From positions 124,001-188,000 of the forward strand of contig NZ_FUYS01000008.1 in the NCBI RefSeq assembly GCF_900168055.1: 64,000 bases of DNA, given 5' to 3'. The notes beneath the pieces were generated by a model that saw only the letters and a program-made list of their open reading frames with translations, was not told where the DNA came from and did no database searches. This stretch comes from Parapedobacter luteus (GTDB taxonomy: Bacteria; Bacteroidota; Bacteroidia; Sphingobacteriales; Sphingobacteriaceae). Every line of letters begins with the position of its first letter. Within the stretch, counting starts at the first letter, position 1. This document shows positions 52,867 to 62,280 of the stretch, one piece after another. A program made the translations under genes and the position numbers.

Positions 52867-54051
52867 TTGAGCAAAAAACGAATAGCGTTATTGGGTGCCA
52901 CAGGGAGTATCGGAACGCAGGCGTTGGAAGTGGTACAGGCCTATCCCGAACGATTTGATATACAGGTGCTCACCGCTGCTACCAATGCCGAGTTGCTGGT
53001 TCAGCAGGCGCGGACGTTCCGCCCACGGGTGGTGGTCATAGCTGATGAAAGCAAGTACCTTGGTGTGAAAAATGCCCTGCGGGATATTCCGGTCACCGTC
53101 TTGGCCGGAGAGGCAGCGTTGGAGGAAGTGGTCCGGGATGGTGCAATAGATCTGGTGATCAGTGCTTTAGTGGGTTCGGCAGGGCTGCGGCCTACCGTAG
53201 CCGCCATCAGGGCTGGCAAGGACATCGCGCTGGCCAACAAGGAAACGCTGGTGGTGGCAGGCCAGTTGGTCATGGAGCTCGTGCAAAAACATGGTGTAAA
53301 CCTCTTGCCGGTAGATTCCGAGCATTCGGCTATCTTTCAGTGCATGGTGGGGGAAGCAGGCGCCACGGTCGACAAAATATACCTCACGGCATCGGGCGGG
53401 CCCTTCAGGGGCAAGAACCGCGAATACCTTACTTCGGTGAGTTGTGAGCAGGCGCTTCGCCATCCCAATTGGGTAATGGGCGCTAAAATCACCATAGACT
53501 CGGCGACATTGATGAATAAAGGGCTGGAAGTCATTGAGGCAAAATGGCTGTTTGGCTTACAGGCACGACAAATTGACGTGGTGGTGCACCCGCAGTCCAT
53601 TGTCCACTCGTTGGTGCAATTTGCTGATGGGAGCATCAAAGCGCAGCTCGGTTTGCCGGATATGAAACTGCCTATTCAATATGCGCTTACGTATCCCGAT
53701 AGGGTGGAAAACAACTTCAAACGCTTTAATTTTGTGGATTTCCCTGAATTGACCTTCGAGCGGCCGGATACCGTCGCTTTCCGCAATTTGGCATTGGCCT
53801 ATCAGGCCATGGAAGCCGGAGGCAACATGCCCTGCATATTGAACGCTGCCAATGAAGTGGTGGTGGCAGCATTTTTGAAAGGCAATGTGGGATTTTTGCA
53901 GATGAGCGATATCATTGAAGAAACGATGCAGCGGGCCGTGCACATGGCTGCAGCTACGTTGGATGACTATATGGAGACCGACCGGAAAAGCCGGGAAATC
54001 GCCGTGGAGCTCGTAACAAAAGCTAAAAATTTATATCATATAGCAAAGTAA
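52867..54051 (+). CDS. dxr: 1-deoxy-D-xylulose-5-phosphate reductoisomerase
   Basis: Second enzyme of the MEP route to isoprenoids, converting DXP to MEP with NADPH. Motifs: KRIALLGATGSIGTQALEVV (nucleotide binding), LLPVDSEHSAIFQ, LTASGGPFR and DSATLMNKGLEVIEAKWLFG (metal and substrate site). The start is probably TTG at 52867 (MSKKRIALLG); a TTG at 52840 would add residues encoded by repeat-type intergenic DNA. About 394 residues, the normal size. It precedes rseP by 5 bp, the common dxr-rseP order. Confidence 0.94.
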   Translation: MSKKRIALLGATGSIGTQALEVVQAYPERFDIQVLTAATNAELLVQQARTFRPRVVVIADESKYLGVKNALRDIPVTVLAGEAALEEVVRDGAIDLVISALVGSAGLRPTVAAIRAGKDIALANKETLVVAGQLVMELVQKHGVNLLPVDSEHSAIFQCMVGEAGATVDKIYLTASGGPFRGKNREYLTSVSCEQALRHPNWVMGAKITIDSATLMNKGLEVIEAKWLFGLQARQIDVVVHPQSIVHSLVQFADGSIKAQLGLPDMKLPIQYALTYPDRVENNFKRFNFVDFPELTFERPDTVAFRNLALAYQAMEAGGNMPCILNAANEVVVAAFLKGNVGFLQMSDIIEETMQRAVHMAAATLDDYMETDRKSREIAVELVTKAKNLYHIAK

Positions 54052-54056
54052 ATTAA

Positions 54057-55385
54057 ATGGGTGTATTGGTAATGATTGGGCAGGTATTGTTAGGCTTGTC
54101 CATATTGGTTGTGTTGCACGAATTTGGCCACTTTCTGGCCGCCCGTGCGTTTGGTATTAAGGTCGAGAAATTTTATTTGTTCTTTGATGCATGGGGCATC
54201 AAGTTATTCAAATTCACGTATAAAGATGTGGAGTACGGCATTGGTTGGCTCCCGTTGGGCGGGTACGTCAAGATTGCTGGTATGATAGACGAATCCATGG
54301 ATACGGAGCAACTAAAAGCTGATCCGCAGCCTTGGGAGTTCCGTTCCAAGCCGGCTTGGCAGCGCCTTATCGTGATGTTGGGCGGTATTATCGTCAACAT
54401 TATCCTTGGGATGTTTATCTTCTGGATGCTGACCTTTAAATATGGTGAAACGTATATCGACAATACGAAGTTGGCCAATGGCGTGACACCGGGTATCATC
54501 GGCAAGAAGATTGGACTGCAACCTGGCGACCGGATTACGGAGATTGACGGACAGCCCGTGCTTCGGTTTGACGAGCTGCTGGGTTCAAAGGTATTGATGG
54601 GCAACACGTCGCTGACCGTGGAGCGGGGCGATAAGACACTGACCATCGCCGTACCGGGCGATATCCTGAATGACGTGGCGGATTATGACCGCAATGAATT
54701 TGTGGGGCTTCGCTCGCGTACCATGGCCGTGGATTCGGTGATTGCAGGCAGTGCAGCAGAAAAGGCGGGTGTACGTTCTGGTGACAGTATTTTGGCCGTC
54801 AATGGCCAGCCTACGCCGTTTTGGGATCAGGTGCGCGAGGCTGTAAGCAGCCATGCCGGCGGCGCTGTATCGCTGGCGGTGCTCCGCGGCGCTGATACCG
54901 CGCTCATTGAGGCCACGGTACCCCAAGATGGTGCCTTAGGGTTTTTCATCCGTCCGGATACCGATTTCCCCTCCGTGACTACGCATTACGGGTTTTTCGA
55001 ATCGTTGCCCGTGGGCGCATCGAAAGCCTGGGCGATGTTTGTCGATAATGCCAAGGGGATAGGCAAAATCGCGAAGGGGGAGCTGCGTGCTGATAAAGCC
55101 ATTTCAGGCCCTGTCGCCATTGCGACGATGTTTGGCTCAGAGGTCAATTGGCTTAAGTTTTGGACGCTGGTGGGGCTGCTCTCGATGGCATTGGCGCTGA
55201 TGAACTTGTTGCCTATCCCGGCGTTGGACGGCGGACATGTACTGTTCCTGCTGATCGAAATGATCCAAGGCAAACCGCTAAGTGATAAGTTTCTCGAAAA
55301 GGCTCAGATTGCCGGCTTTTTCATTCTCTTGGCATTGATGGTGTTTGTCTTCGGCAACGACATTATGAAGATTGTGAATAAATGA
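54057..55385 (+). CDS. rseP: Site-2 protease RseP
   Basis: Intramembrane zinc metalloprotease (M50B) of 442 residues that releases regulators by cutting within the membrane. The zinc site is VVLHEFGHFLAARAFG (HExxH) with the third ligand in LLPIPALDGGHVLF. Two periplasmic PDZ domains are present (about residues 145-215 and 220-295; LQPGDRITEIDGQPV, VRSGDSILAVNGQPT). In Bacteroidota the substrate may be an anti-sigma factor, not identified here. A heptanucleotide array begins 5 bp after the stop. Confidence 0.94.
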   Translation: MGVLVMIGQVLLGLSILVVLHEFGHFLAARAFGIKVEKFYLFFDAWGIKLFKFTYKDVEYGIGWLPLGGYVKIAGMIDESMDTEQLKADPQPWEFRSKPAWQRLIVMLGGIIVNIILGMFIFWMLTFKYGETYIDNTKLANGVTPGIIGKKIGLQPGDRITEIDGQPVLRFDELLGSKVLMGNTSLTVERGDKTLTIAVPGDILNDVADYDRNEFVGLRSRTMAVDSVIAGSAAEKAGVRSGDSILAVNGQPTPFWDQVREAVSSHAGGAVSLAVLRGADTALIEATVPQDGALGFFIRPDTDFPSVTTHYGFFESLPVGASKAWAMFVDNAKGIGKIAKGELRADKAISGPVAIATMFGSEVNWLKFWTLVGLLSMALALMNLLPIPALDGGHVLFLLIEMIQGKPLSDKFLEKAQIAGFFILLALMVFVFGNDIMKIVNK

Positions 55386-55390
55386 TAAAC

Positions 55391-55439
55391 GGCAGCAGGC
55401 AATAAGCAGTAGGCTGTATGCGTTAGGCTTATTGCCTAT
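55391..55439. repeat. Degenerate heptanucleotide array after rseP
   Basis: Seven units with GC kept in phase for the first six: GGCAGCA, GGCAATA, AGCAGTA, GGCTGTA, TGCGTTA, GGCTTAT, TGCCTAT. The reverse complement resembles the units at 9955-9996 and 62232-62280. Confidence 0.65.
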
Positions 55440-55468
55440 CGGTTAAAAGCAATAAATAATCAATAATT

Positions 55469-55945
55469 ATGGAAAGACGTCATTTCATCAAACGAGCCGG
55501 GGCGGCGGTTGCCCTGGCCGGCGTGGGCGGCGGCGTATTGGCTGCATGCAGTCCGCCGGCTTCCAATCAGGAGAACAGTCAAACCAGTGAAACCCAAGAA
55601 ACCTCACCAAGCATGCAAAACAACGAAGTAATCGCACACTATGTGCTTTTCTGGCTCAACGATGGCCTATCTGAACAGGAAGTCAATGACTTTACCGGAT
55701 TCTTCGAAGAGTTGAAGACGATCCCCGGCATCAAATCCCTGCACTATGGACGTGCAGCTGCTACCCATCAACGCGACGTGGTAGACAACAGCTTCACCTA
55801 TAACTTATTGGTGTATTTCGATTCAATGGATGAAATTAACGTCTATGAGACACATCCGATCCACCTGGCGGCCATCGAGAAGTACTCCAAGTTCTGGAAT
55901 AAAGTGGTTGTACACGACTCCGTGCTGAAGCAAGCGGTTGTTTGA
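55469..55945 (+). CDS. Dabb-family lipoprotein with Tat-type signal
   Basis: A 158-residue protein whose N-terminus has a twin-arginine motif (ERRHFIKRAG) and a lipobox (GGGVLAAC, Cys27), followed by a Ser/Thr/Gln-rich spacer and a dimeric alpha-beta barrel (VIAHYVLFWLNDGLSEQEVN; LKTIPGIKSLHYGRAA; HPIHLAAIEKYSKFW). The Dabb (stress-responsive alpha/beta barrel) fold is common in small cytoplasmic proteins; an exported lipid-linked form is typical of Bacteroidota. Function unknown. The YwbE gene follows after 3 bp. Confidence 0.85.
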   Translation: MERRHFIKRAGAAVALAGVGGGVLAACSPPASNQENSQTSETQETSPSMQNNEVIAHYVLFWLNDGLSEQEVNDFTGFFEELKTIPGIKSLHYGRAAATHQRDVVDNSFTYNLLVYFDSMDEINVYETHPIHLAAIEKYSKFWNKVVVHDSVLKQAVV

Positions 55946-55948
55946 GGC

Positions 55949-56143
55949 ATGGACGGGAAAAGCCGGAAAGATATTTACCCGGGTCTGGAGGTTGCTATCA
56001 TCCTTAAGAAGGACCAACGTACGGGGAAGCTTACCGAGGGGGTGGTCAAGGACATCCTTACCTCGGCGGCTTTCCATTCCCGCGGCATCAAAGTGCGGCT
56101 TGAAGATGGGCAGGTCGGCCGCGTAGCGGAGATATTAGGGTAA
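55949..56143 (+). CDS. YwbE family protein
   Basis: A complete 64-residue protein matching the YwbE/DUF2196 family: DIYPGLEVAIILKKDQRTGK, then LTEGVVKDILTSAAFHSRGI and KVRLEDGQVGRV. The family is a small beta-rich SH3-like domain of unknown role found in many bacteria. It follows the Dabb gene by 3 bp and ends at a bidirectional terminator. Confidence 0.88.
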   Translation: MDGKSRKDIYPGLEVAIILKKDQRTGKLTEGVVKDILTSAAFHSRGIKVRLEDGQVGRVAEILG

Positions 56144-56150
56144 TGGCCTA

Positions 56151-56192
56151 ACGCAACTGATGCGATAATCCCCGCTTTTGCATCAGTTGCGT
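56151..56192. terminator. Bidirectional terminator between convergent genes
   Basis: Perfect 13-base arms ACGCAACTGATGC and GCATCAGTTGCGT with a 16-base loop, between ywbE and the T9SS cargo gene; the right arm overlaps the stop of the latter (56183). Confidence 0.75.
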
Positions 56193-57184
56193 ACGTTTCT
56201 TACGAGGGTCACAAAACCTTTGAACGTCTGCCATTGGCCGGAATGAAGCCGGAGCTCCAAGACATAGTAATACGTTCCCTCATGCAGGTTGCCCCCGTCC
56301 CAGTTGTTTTGATAGCTGGTGGATTTATACACCTCATTGCCCCAGCGGTTGAAGACAACGAGACGGTGTGCGCTGAAATGCGCCAATCCCTGGATTTCAA
56401 GGTAATCGTTTAGACCGTCTCCATTCGGCGTAAAGGTGTTTGGAACCTGCAAGGGAATGATGGCCACCGAAACGGACGTTTCATTGTCAGCGGGGTTGTG
56501 TTCAATGTGGCCGTGCGAAATACCAGACCACATCGTTGCCTCGCCCTCGCTTTCTGCGCGTACCTGGATGCTTAGGCTGGCAGACCCGCCGCCCGGGATA
56601 TCGCCGGGGTGCCAGCGCAGTTCGCGTGTCGCGGGATTGTACGTGGCCGGTCCGGTAGGCGTTATTTCGGTGGCGGTTATCGCCCCCGGCCGGTTGGTCG
56701 CCGGGTTGGCCGGATTCGGTGTTACTTGGACAACAGATACGTTATCGGGCAAAATCGATCGAACTTCCACATTCACGGCAAGATTTTCGCTGTTGTTTAC
56801 CACGAACAACTGATAGTTGAATAAGCTCCCTATAACCACGGTTTGCTGATCCGCTGTGCCTTGGATAGCCATGTCTACCGCGATTGGTGCGGTCTCAGGG
56901 TCTACAATGACCTCTACGGGAGCAGAAGGTTCCGAATGGCAGTGTATTCCCAACGCCATGACCGTATAAGTGCCTGCTTCGGTTACCGTAAGCCGTTGGT
57001 TGTGGTAGCCATCGATCGGATCACCATTTTTAAACCACAGGTACGAAAGCACGTTGGCCGCATCTGCCCGCAGTGTGATTGCACTGCCTTGAACGATACG
57101 CACAGATTGGGCCTGTGCCCAGCCGTAAATGCTGGACGCGCAGCCGAGCAACATGAGAATCAATGCGCGCTTATTCATCTCCAT
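56183..57184 (-). CDS. T9SS type B cargo protein (gliding-motility C-terminal domain)
   Basis: A 333-residue secreted protein. After a signal peptide (ending YGWAQA) an Ig/PKD-like module (LSYLWFKNGDPIDGY) is followed by a DUF11-like beta domain (about residues 120-240) and the type B sorting domain: VPNTFTPNGDGLNDYLEI, VVFNRWGNEVYKS, NNWDGGNLHEGTYYYVLEL, ending in VTLVRN. The C-terminal domain is the CHU_C signal for the type IX secretion system, which places it on or outside the cell surface. It is last of three same-strand genes for secreted proteins. Confidence 0.88.
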   Translation of the reverse strand: MEMNKRALILMLLGCASSIYGWAQAQSVRIVQGSAITLRADAANVLSYLWFKNGDPIDGYHNQRLTVTEAGTYTVMALGIHCHSEPSAPVEVIVDPETAPIAVDMAIQGTADQQTVVIGSLFNYQLFVVNNSENLAVNVEVRSILPDNVSVVQVTPNPANPATNRPGAITATEITPTGPATYNPATRELRWHPGDIPGGGSASLSIQVRAESEGEATMWSGISHGHIEHNPADNETSVSVAIIPLQVPNTFTPNGDGLNDYLEIQGLAHFSAHRLVVFNRWGNEVYKSTSYQNNWDGGNLHEGTYYYVLELRLHSGQWQTFKGFVTLVRNVRN

Positions 57185-57246
57185 GCAGGATTGACCACCA
57201 TGCTAATGGACCACAACGGAAGCCTACGGGCGTGTCCGCATGCGGG

Positions 57247-57975
57247 TTATTCATCTCCGCCTGTCGGGCCTTCCGGGGTCTGGCCCGCAGCGCCTTCGAT
57301 AGTAATGGTTGGTGCGCCGGGTTGTGCAGTAACCGCCACCGTCGCGTCAAAGTCTGCCGAGCAATACCGCAGTCCGGCTACCAGGTATCCCGCCCGCAGC
57401 CGGTACGTGGTCGTCGTGCCAGGCGCGATGTCCGCACTTGGTTCATACGTCGCGTTCGTGGCACCAGGTATCGGTGTTTCAGTGCCTGTGCCACCATCGG
57501 CTACGGTATACCATTGATAGCTGAATGTATCGTATGGGTCGGCAGACGTCACTGTGCCCGTGAATGCCTGGCTGCCGACGTCTTCGATACAGTAATCGGT
57601 GGCGGTAAACGATACGCTCAGCGGAGCGAACACATAAACCGCAATTTCTTGCATTTCCGATTCGCAGACCTCAGGATTGGTGGTGTCGCCAATGGTAGAT
57701 ACATAGTAATAGCCGGTTTGGAGATCGGCTGCCGGGATGGTGGTACCGTCAGTCAACGCCAAGGTCGTCGTTGGTGTTTCGGTTGATGTGGCACTGTAGC
57801 GTACCATCCATTGCTGGCCGGCGCCGGGCGTAGGCAGGGTCATCGGCATGCCGCTGCAGAATAACGTCACGCCGGGCATGGTCGGCGTTACCTGTGCCAC
57901 CGCGGCCCTATTGAGCAGAAACACGAGCGTTGCGGTTGCGATCACGGAGCATTTAATCATTGTTGTTTTCATCAT
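57247..57975 (-). CDS. Secreted Ig-like repeat protein
   Basis: A 242-residue protein with a signal peptide (ending NRAAVAQ) and two to three Ig-like repeats marked by WMVRYSATSTET, FSYQWYTVADGG and TTYRLRAGYLVAG-type strands. The C-terminus is a Pro/Gly/Glu tail (GQTPEGPTGGDE) with no T9SS sorting domain. It has no enzyme motif and probably makes up part of a surface adhesin with its neighbours. Its C-terminal stretch APTITIEG resembles the end of the next protein upstream (APNISLNP). Confidence 0.65.
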   Translation of the reverse strand: MMKTTMIKCSVIATATLVFLLNRAAVAQVTPTMPGVTLFCSGMPMTLPTPGAGQQWMVRYSATSTETPTTTLALTDGTTIPAADLQTGYYYVSTIGDTTNPEVCESEMQEIAVYVFAPLSVSFTATDYCIEDVGSQAFTGTVTSADPYDTFSYQWYTVADGGTGTETPIPGATNATYEPSADIAPGTTTTYRLRAGYLVAGLRYCSADFDATVAVTAQPGAPTITIEGAAGQTPEGPTGGDE

Positions 57976-58004
57976 GTATTGATTTTAGTTAGTTTTCTAA
58001 TCAT

Positions 58005-58883
58005 TTAATATTGAGCGTCCGGATTTAAACTGATGTTAGGAGCGGCCGGTCTGGGTACCACGGTCACAGCGAGCTGTACGCGAGCCGACGGATACAAGTC
58101 GCTTTCGCGGGCTTCCAGCCAATAGTTGCCGGTTCCGATGTTTGACGAAAGGGTGAGGAGGTTGGTTGTTGTCGTAGCACCTGGCACTTCACCGCTGCCG
58201 GTTTGGCTTGTATAAAGCCGGTAGGTGTACCCTGGCTGGAAATTTGAAATGGCCAGCGTAGCGGAATCGCCGGTACATATCCGGAGTTCGGAAACGGAAG
58301 GCCGGGGTGGGGTGATATAAAATGCAAAATAATAGAAGGCCTGCAGCAATCCTCCCAAAGTGGTGTTTATTTCCAATCGTACTCCATCGAATGCCATATT
58401 GTTCGGCGGAATAATCGCCGTGCCAACCTGGCTGCCGCCAAAGAGATTCAGGAGGTTGAGCAGCTGGGCTCCGCTGTAAGACGGCTGCACGACCGAATTC
58501 CGGCCTCCGTTCGTCCGTTGCACGGCAAAGCCGCCCAGCAGGTTGAGCAACGATGCGGTGCTGCCGAATTTTATAATAATCGGCGTAGCGGGCGTGGGCT
58601 TCGGCCGCGCTACGTATTGGAGATTCTGATTGGCGGTAATCGCTCCCAGCGCTCCCAAGGTCACCGAAAGTGTGGAGAAATTTGAGGTGTCACTATCAAC
58701 CGCACGCGCAGGGTTACTGACCTGCGAAAGTGTAACAATTAGCGATTGTGTCGGGCTTGATTGCTGTGCATCAGCATATACCCGTTGCCCGTATCCCGCT
58801 TTCACTGCGCCGAACAGCAGGATGAATGCGATGCAAGATGGCAGGCGGGGAGATGTGAATGTACATGTTTTAAGGCGGAACAT
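58005..58883 (-). CDS. Secreted protein with C-terminal Ig-like domain
   Basis: About 292 residues from the ATG at 58883 (an upstream ATG at 58910 is also open). A signal peptide ends near AGYGQ; the N-terminal half (about 25-190) is an unassigned beta-rich domain with repeated Gly/Leu stretches (FGSTASLLNLLGGFAV, LLNLLNLFGGSQVG), resembling carbohydrate- or adhesion-type folds; the C-terminal part is Ig-like (SELRICTGDSATLAISNFQP). First gene of the secreted trio. Confidence 0.6.
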   Translation of the reverse strand: MFRLKTCTFTSPRLPSCIAFILLFGAVKAGYGQRVYADAQQSSPTQSLIVTLSQVSNPARAVDSDTSNFSTLSVTLGALGAITANQNLQYVARPKPTPATPIIIKFGSTASLLNLLGGFAVQRTNGGRNSVVQPSYSGAQLLNLLNLFGGSQVGTAIIPPNNMAFDGVRLEINTTLGGLLQAFYYFAFYITPPRPSVSELRICTGDSATLAISNFQPGYTYRLYTSQTGSGEVPGATTTTNLLTLSSNIGTGNYWLEARESDLYPSARVQLAVTVVPRPAAPNISLNPDAQY

Positions 58884-59088
58884 ACGGTTATCTTGGTGAA
58901 ACCCCGGCATGAAGCCTACGCGTTTTCATGAACCGTGGCTGTTATCACCGCCAAAAATACCCCTTCGTGGACATTTCGTTTTGTTCACGTCGTTCATGTT
59001 TGGCTGCGTAATGGCGAGCCCCGTTAATACGGGGATGGAAACGGGTGGGATTGCAATTAAAAAATTTTAAACTTAACGCCTAAATGCT
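58884..59088. other. Divergent spacer between the secreted trio and carA
   Basis: About 200 bases, no reading frame or clear box for the leftward trio was found; the rightward part carries the carA promoter. Confidence 0.4.
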
Positions 59089-59096
59089 TATCTTTG
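59089..59096 (+). promoter_or_regulatory. -7 box of carA
   Basis: TATCTTTG, exact TAnnTTTG. It leaves a leader of about 160 bases before the carA ATG. No TTG at the usual spacing (TTTTAAA is at that position). Confidence 0.5.
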
Positions 59097-59118
59097 CGGC
59101 CGTGAACTTTGGCGTACA

Positions 59119-59207
59119 ATGCTGCAGGATGGAATCCCCCAAGCCCGGAAGTTTTTCCGACATGCTTTGTTTTTTTAACTGTTTCCGGCCCGTTGAGGGC
59201 TTTTTTT
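59119..59207 (+). promoter_or_regulatory. Candidate attenuator with leader ORF upstream of carA
   Basis: A 19-codon frame (59119-59178, reading MLQDGIPQARKFFRHALFF) ends with TTT TTT TAA. Ten bases later a hairpin GCCC-GTTGA-GGGC (59188-59200) is followed by seven T (59201-59207), a factor-independent terminator. A second hairpin CGGAA-GTTT-TTCCG lies inside the ORF. The layout resembles pyrBI attenuation. Confidence 0.5.
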
Positions 59208-59264
59208 ATGATTGTACGTTTTTACGGATGATAGAAACAATACCAACACTTTTAATAAAAACGA

Positions 59265-60389
59265 ATGACTAATTACAGCAAGTTGCCAGCGATATTGCTG
59301 CTTGAAGACGGAACTGTTTACCATGGCAAGGCTGCCGGAAAGATAGGCACCACCGCAGGCGAGATTTGTTTTAACACGGGTACCACGGGGTATCAGGAAA
59401 TTTTTACGGATCCCTCGTATTATGGCCAGATTATGGTCACTACGAATGCGCATATCGGCAATTATGGCATTGCGAGCAACGAGTCGGAGTCTGGCAAGAT
59501 TCAGATTGCGGGGCTGGTTTGCAAAAACTACAGCGTGAATTACAGCCGCAAGCTGGCTGACTCATCCATCCAGACCTACTTTGAAGACGGCAACCTGGTA
59601 GGCATTTCGGATATCGATACCCGTTCGCTGGTGCGTCATATCCGCAATAAGGGCGCAATGAATGCCATCATTTCTTCGGAAACGCTGGATGTGGAAGCAC
59701 TGAAGAAGCAACTGGCCGGCGTGCCTTCGATGGCCGGCCTGGAGCTGTCATCCAAGGTGACCACCGAGACGCCTTATTATTACGGCCATGAAGATGCCCC
59801 ATTGCGCGTGGCGGTGCTGGATTTGGGAATCAAGAAAAATATCCTGCGCAATTTTGATGCGCGTAAGGTATATGCTAAAGTGTTTCCGGCCAGGACATCC
59901 TTTGCCGAAATGGAGGCTTGGGGCGCCGACGGCTACTTTATCTCCAACGGACCGGGAGATCCTGCGGCCATGGATTATGCCATACAGACGGTCAGAGACA
60001 TTCTGGAGGCCGATAAACCGCTTTTCGGGATATGCCTCGGCCATCAGCTATTGGCGCTGGCTAATGGCATCCGTACACGGAAAATGTTCAACGGCCACCG
60101 GGGAATTAACCATCCCGTGAAAAACATTATTGCCGATAGGTGCGAGATTACCAGCCAGAATCACGGATTCGGCGTGGTAGCCGAAGATATTAAGCAATCG
60201 GATAACGTTGAAATCACCCATGTAAACCTCAATGATAAATCCATTGAAGGGATACGGGTGAAAGGCAAGAAGGCATTTTCGGTGCAGTACCACCCCGAGT
60301 CGTCGCCCGGTCCGCATGACTCGCGTTACCTGTTTGATGAGTTTGTCCAGCTGATGGAAAGTGGCAAACTTGTATTGGCGCAAGAATAA
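59265..60389 (+). CDS. carA: Carbamoyl-phosphate synthase small subunit
   Basis: Glutaminase subunit (374 residues) that feeds ammonia to CarB for arginine and pyrimidine synthesis. The N-terminal domain has GTTGYQEIFTDPSYYGQIMV; the class I amidotransferase domain has the nucleophile in FGICLGHQLLALANG, and His/Glu in FSVQYHPESSPGPHD. carB is not adjacent. It sits behind a leader with a candidate attenuator; its ATG overlaps the end of an upstream frame by a few bases. Confidence 0.97.
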   Translation: MTNYSKLPAILLLEDGTVYHGKAAGKIGTTAGEICFNTGTTGYQEIFTDPSYYGQIMVTTNAHIGNYGIASNESESGKIQIAGLVCKNYSVNYSRKLADSSIQTYFEDGNLVGISDIDTRSLVRHIRNKGAMNAIISSETLDVEALKKQLAGVPSMAGLELSSKVTTETPYYYGHEDAPLRVAVLDLGIKKNILRNFDARKVYAKVFPARTSFAEMEAWGADGYFISNGPGDPAAMDYAIQTVRDILEADKPLFGICLGHQLLALANGIRTRKMFNGHRGINHPVKNIIADRCEITSQNHGFGVVAEDIKQSDNVEITHVNLNDKSIEGIRVKGKKAFSVQYHPESSPGPHDSRYLFDEFVQLMESGKLVLAQE

Positions 60390-60442
60390 TTGGCCGGAGC
60401 AACGATATTGAAAATGGGACATGGATTTTCAATTAAAATCAA

Positions 60443-60450
60443 TAAATTTG
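60443..60450 (+). promoter_or_regulatory. -7 box of eno
   Basis: TAAATTTG, exact TAnnTTTG, 83 bases before the eno ATG; no TTG at the usual spacing. Confidence 0.45.
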
Positions 60451-60465
60451 GCCGATACTATCGAG

Positions 60466-60484
60466 TAGTGTAAACGTTACACTA
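60466..60484. promoter_or_regulatory. Inverted repeat in the eno leader
   Basis: TAGTGTAA-ACG-TTACACTA, perfect 8-base arms, 15 bases downstream of the -7 box: either an operator covering the start of transcription or a small leader hairpin. Confidence 0.5.
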
Positions 60485-60524
60485 ACTATGGGGACTATAT
60501 TAAGCAAACGTTAACCTTAAATAG

Positions 60525-61826
<1,302 letters not shown>

Positions 61827-61845
61827 CATAGACAGTTAACTCGAT

Positions 61846-61874
61846 AAAGGGAGCAAAGTAGCTCCCTTTTTTTT
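61846..61874 (+). terminator. Terminator of eno
   Basis: AAAGGGAGC-AAAGTA-GCTCCCTTT with T run to 61874, 20 bases after the eno stop. Its T run overlaps the -33 element of the ftsB promoter. Confidence 0.9.
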
Positions 61875-61904
61875 GCATTTTTAGTTTTTTTTACGTTACT
61901 TTTG
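61873..61904 (+). promoter_or_regulatory. Promoter of ftsB (leaderless type)
   Basis: TTG (61873-61875), 21-base spacer, TACTTTTG (61897-61904), which ends 5 bases before the ATG at 61910, so transcription should begin at or near the start codon. Confidence 0.65.
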
Positions 61905-61909
61905 TGCAT

Positions 61910-62203
61910 ATGGAACGACTATTGTCCATTATCCGTAATAAATACCTCCTTGCAGCCGCGGCATTCATGGTATGGATGCTCTTCTTTGACCGGCATGATG
62001 TGACCACCCAATACGATTATTACAGCCAATTGAAAGGATTGAAGGCCGAGAAAGCGTTTTACACCGCTGAAATCGAGCGGGTGGCCAAAACGATTCACGA
62101 CCTGAATACCGACCCTCAGGCGCTTCAACGTATCGCTCGCGAGAAATACAAGATGAAAAAAGAAAACGAGGATGTTTTCGTTATCGTCGAAGAGGAAGAA
62201 TAA
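61910..62203 (+). CDS. ftsB: Septum formation initiator FtsB/DivIC
   Basis: A 97-residue single-pass divisome protein: N-terminal membrane helix (residues about 8-26, KYLLAAAAFMVWMLFF) and a coiled coil (LKGLKAEKAFYTAEIERV) ending in the RIAREKYKMKKENEDVFVI motif of the FtsB/DivIC family. The start at 61910 is preferred to the GTG at 61904 because the -7 box ends at 61904. Not adjacent to ftsX. Confidence 0.9.
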   Translation: MERLLSIIRNKYLLAAAAFMVWMLFFDRHDVTTQYDYYSQLKGLKAEKAFYTAEIERVAKTIHDLNTDPQALQRIAREKYKMKKENEDVFVIVEEEE

Positions 62204-62231
62204 TTGATATTGGAGCCGGAACTTAAGCATA

Positions 62232-62280
62232 GCTATAGGCGATAAACTTCAAGCCTATTGCCTACAGCCTGATGCCATTA
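62232..62280. repeat. Degenerate heptanucleotide array at the end of the DUF3078 gene
   Basis: Seven units: GCTATAG, GCGATAA, ACTTCAA, GCCTATT, GCCTACA, GCCTGAT, GCCATTA. The last overlaps the stop codon of the DUF3078 gene (62278-62280). Confidence 0.65.
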
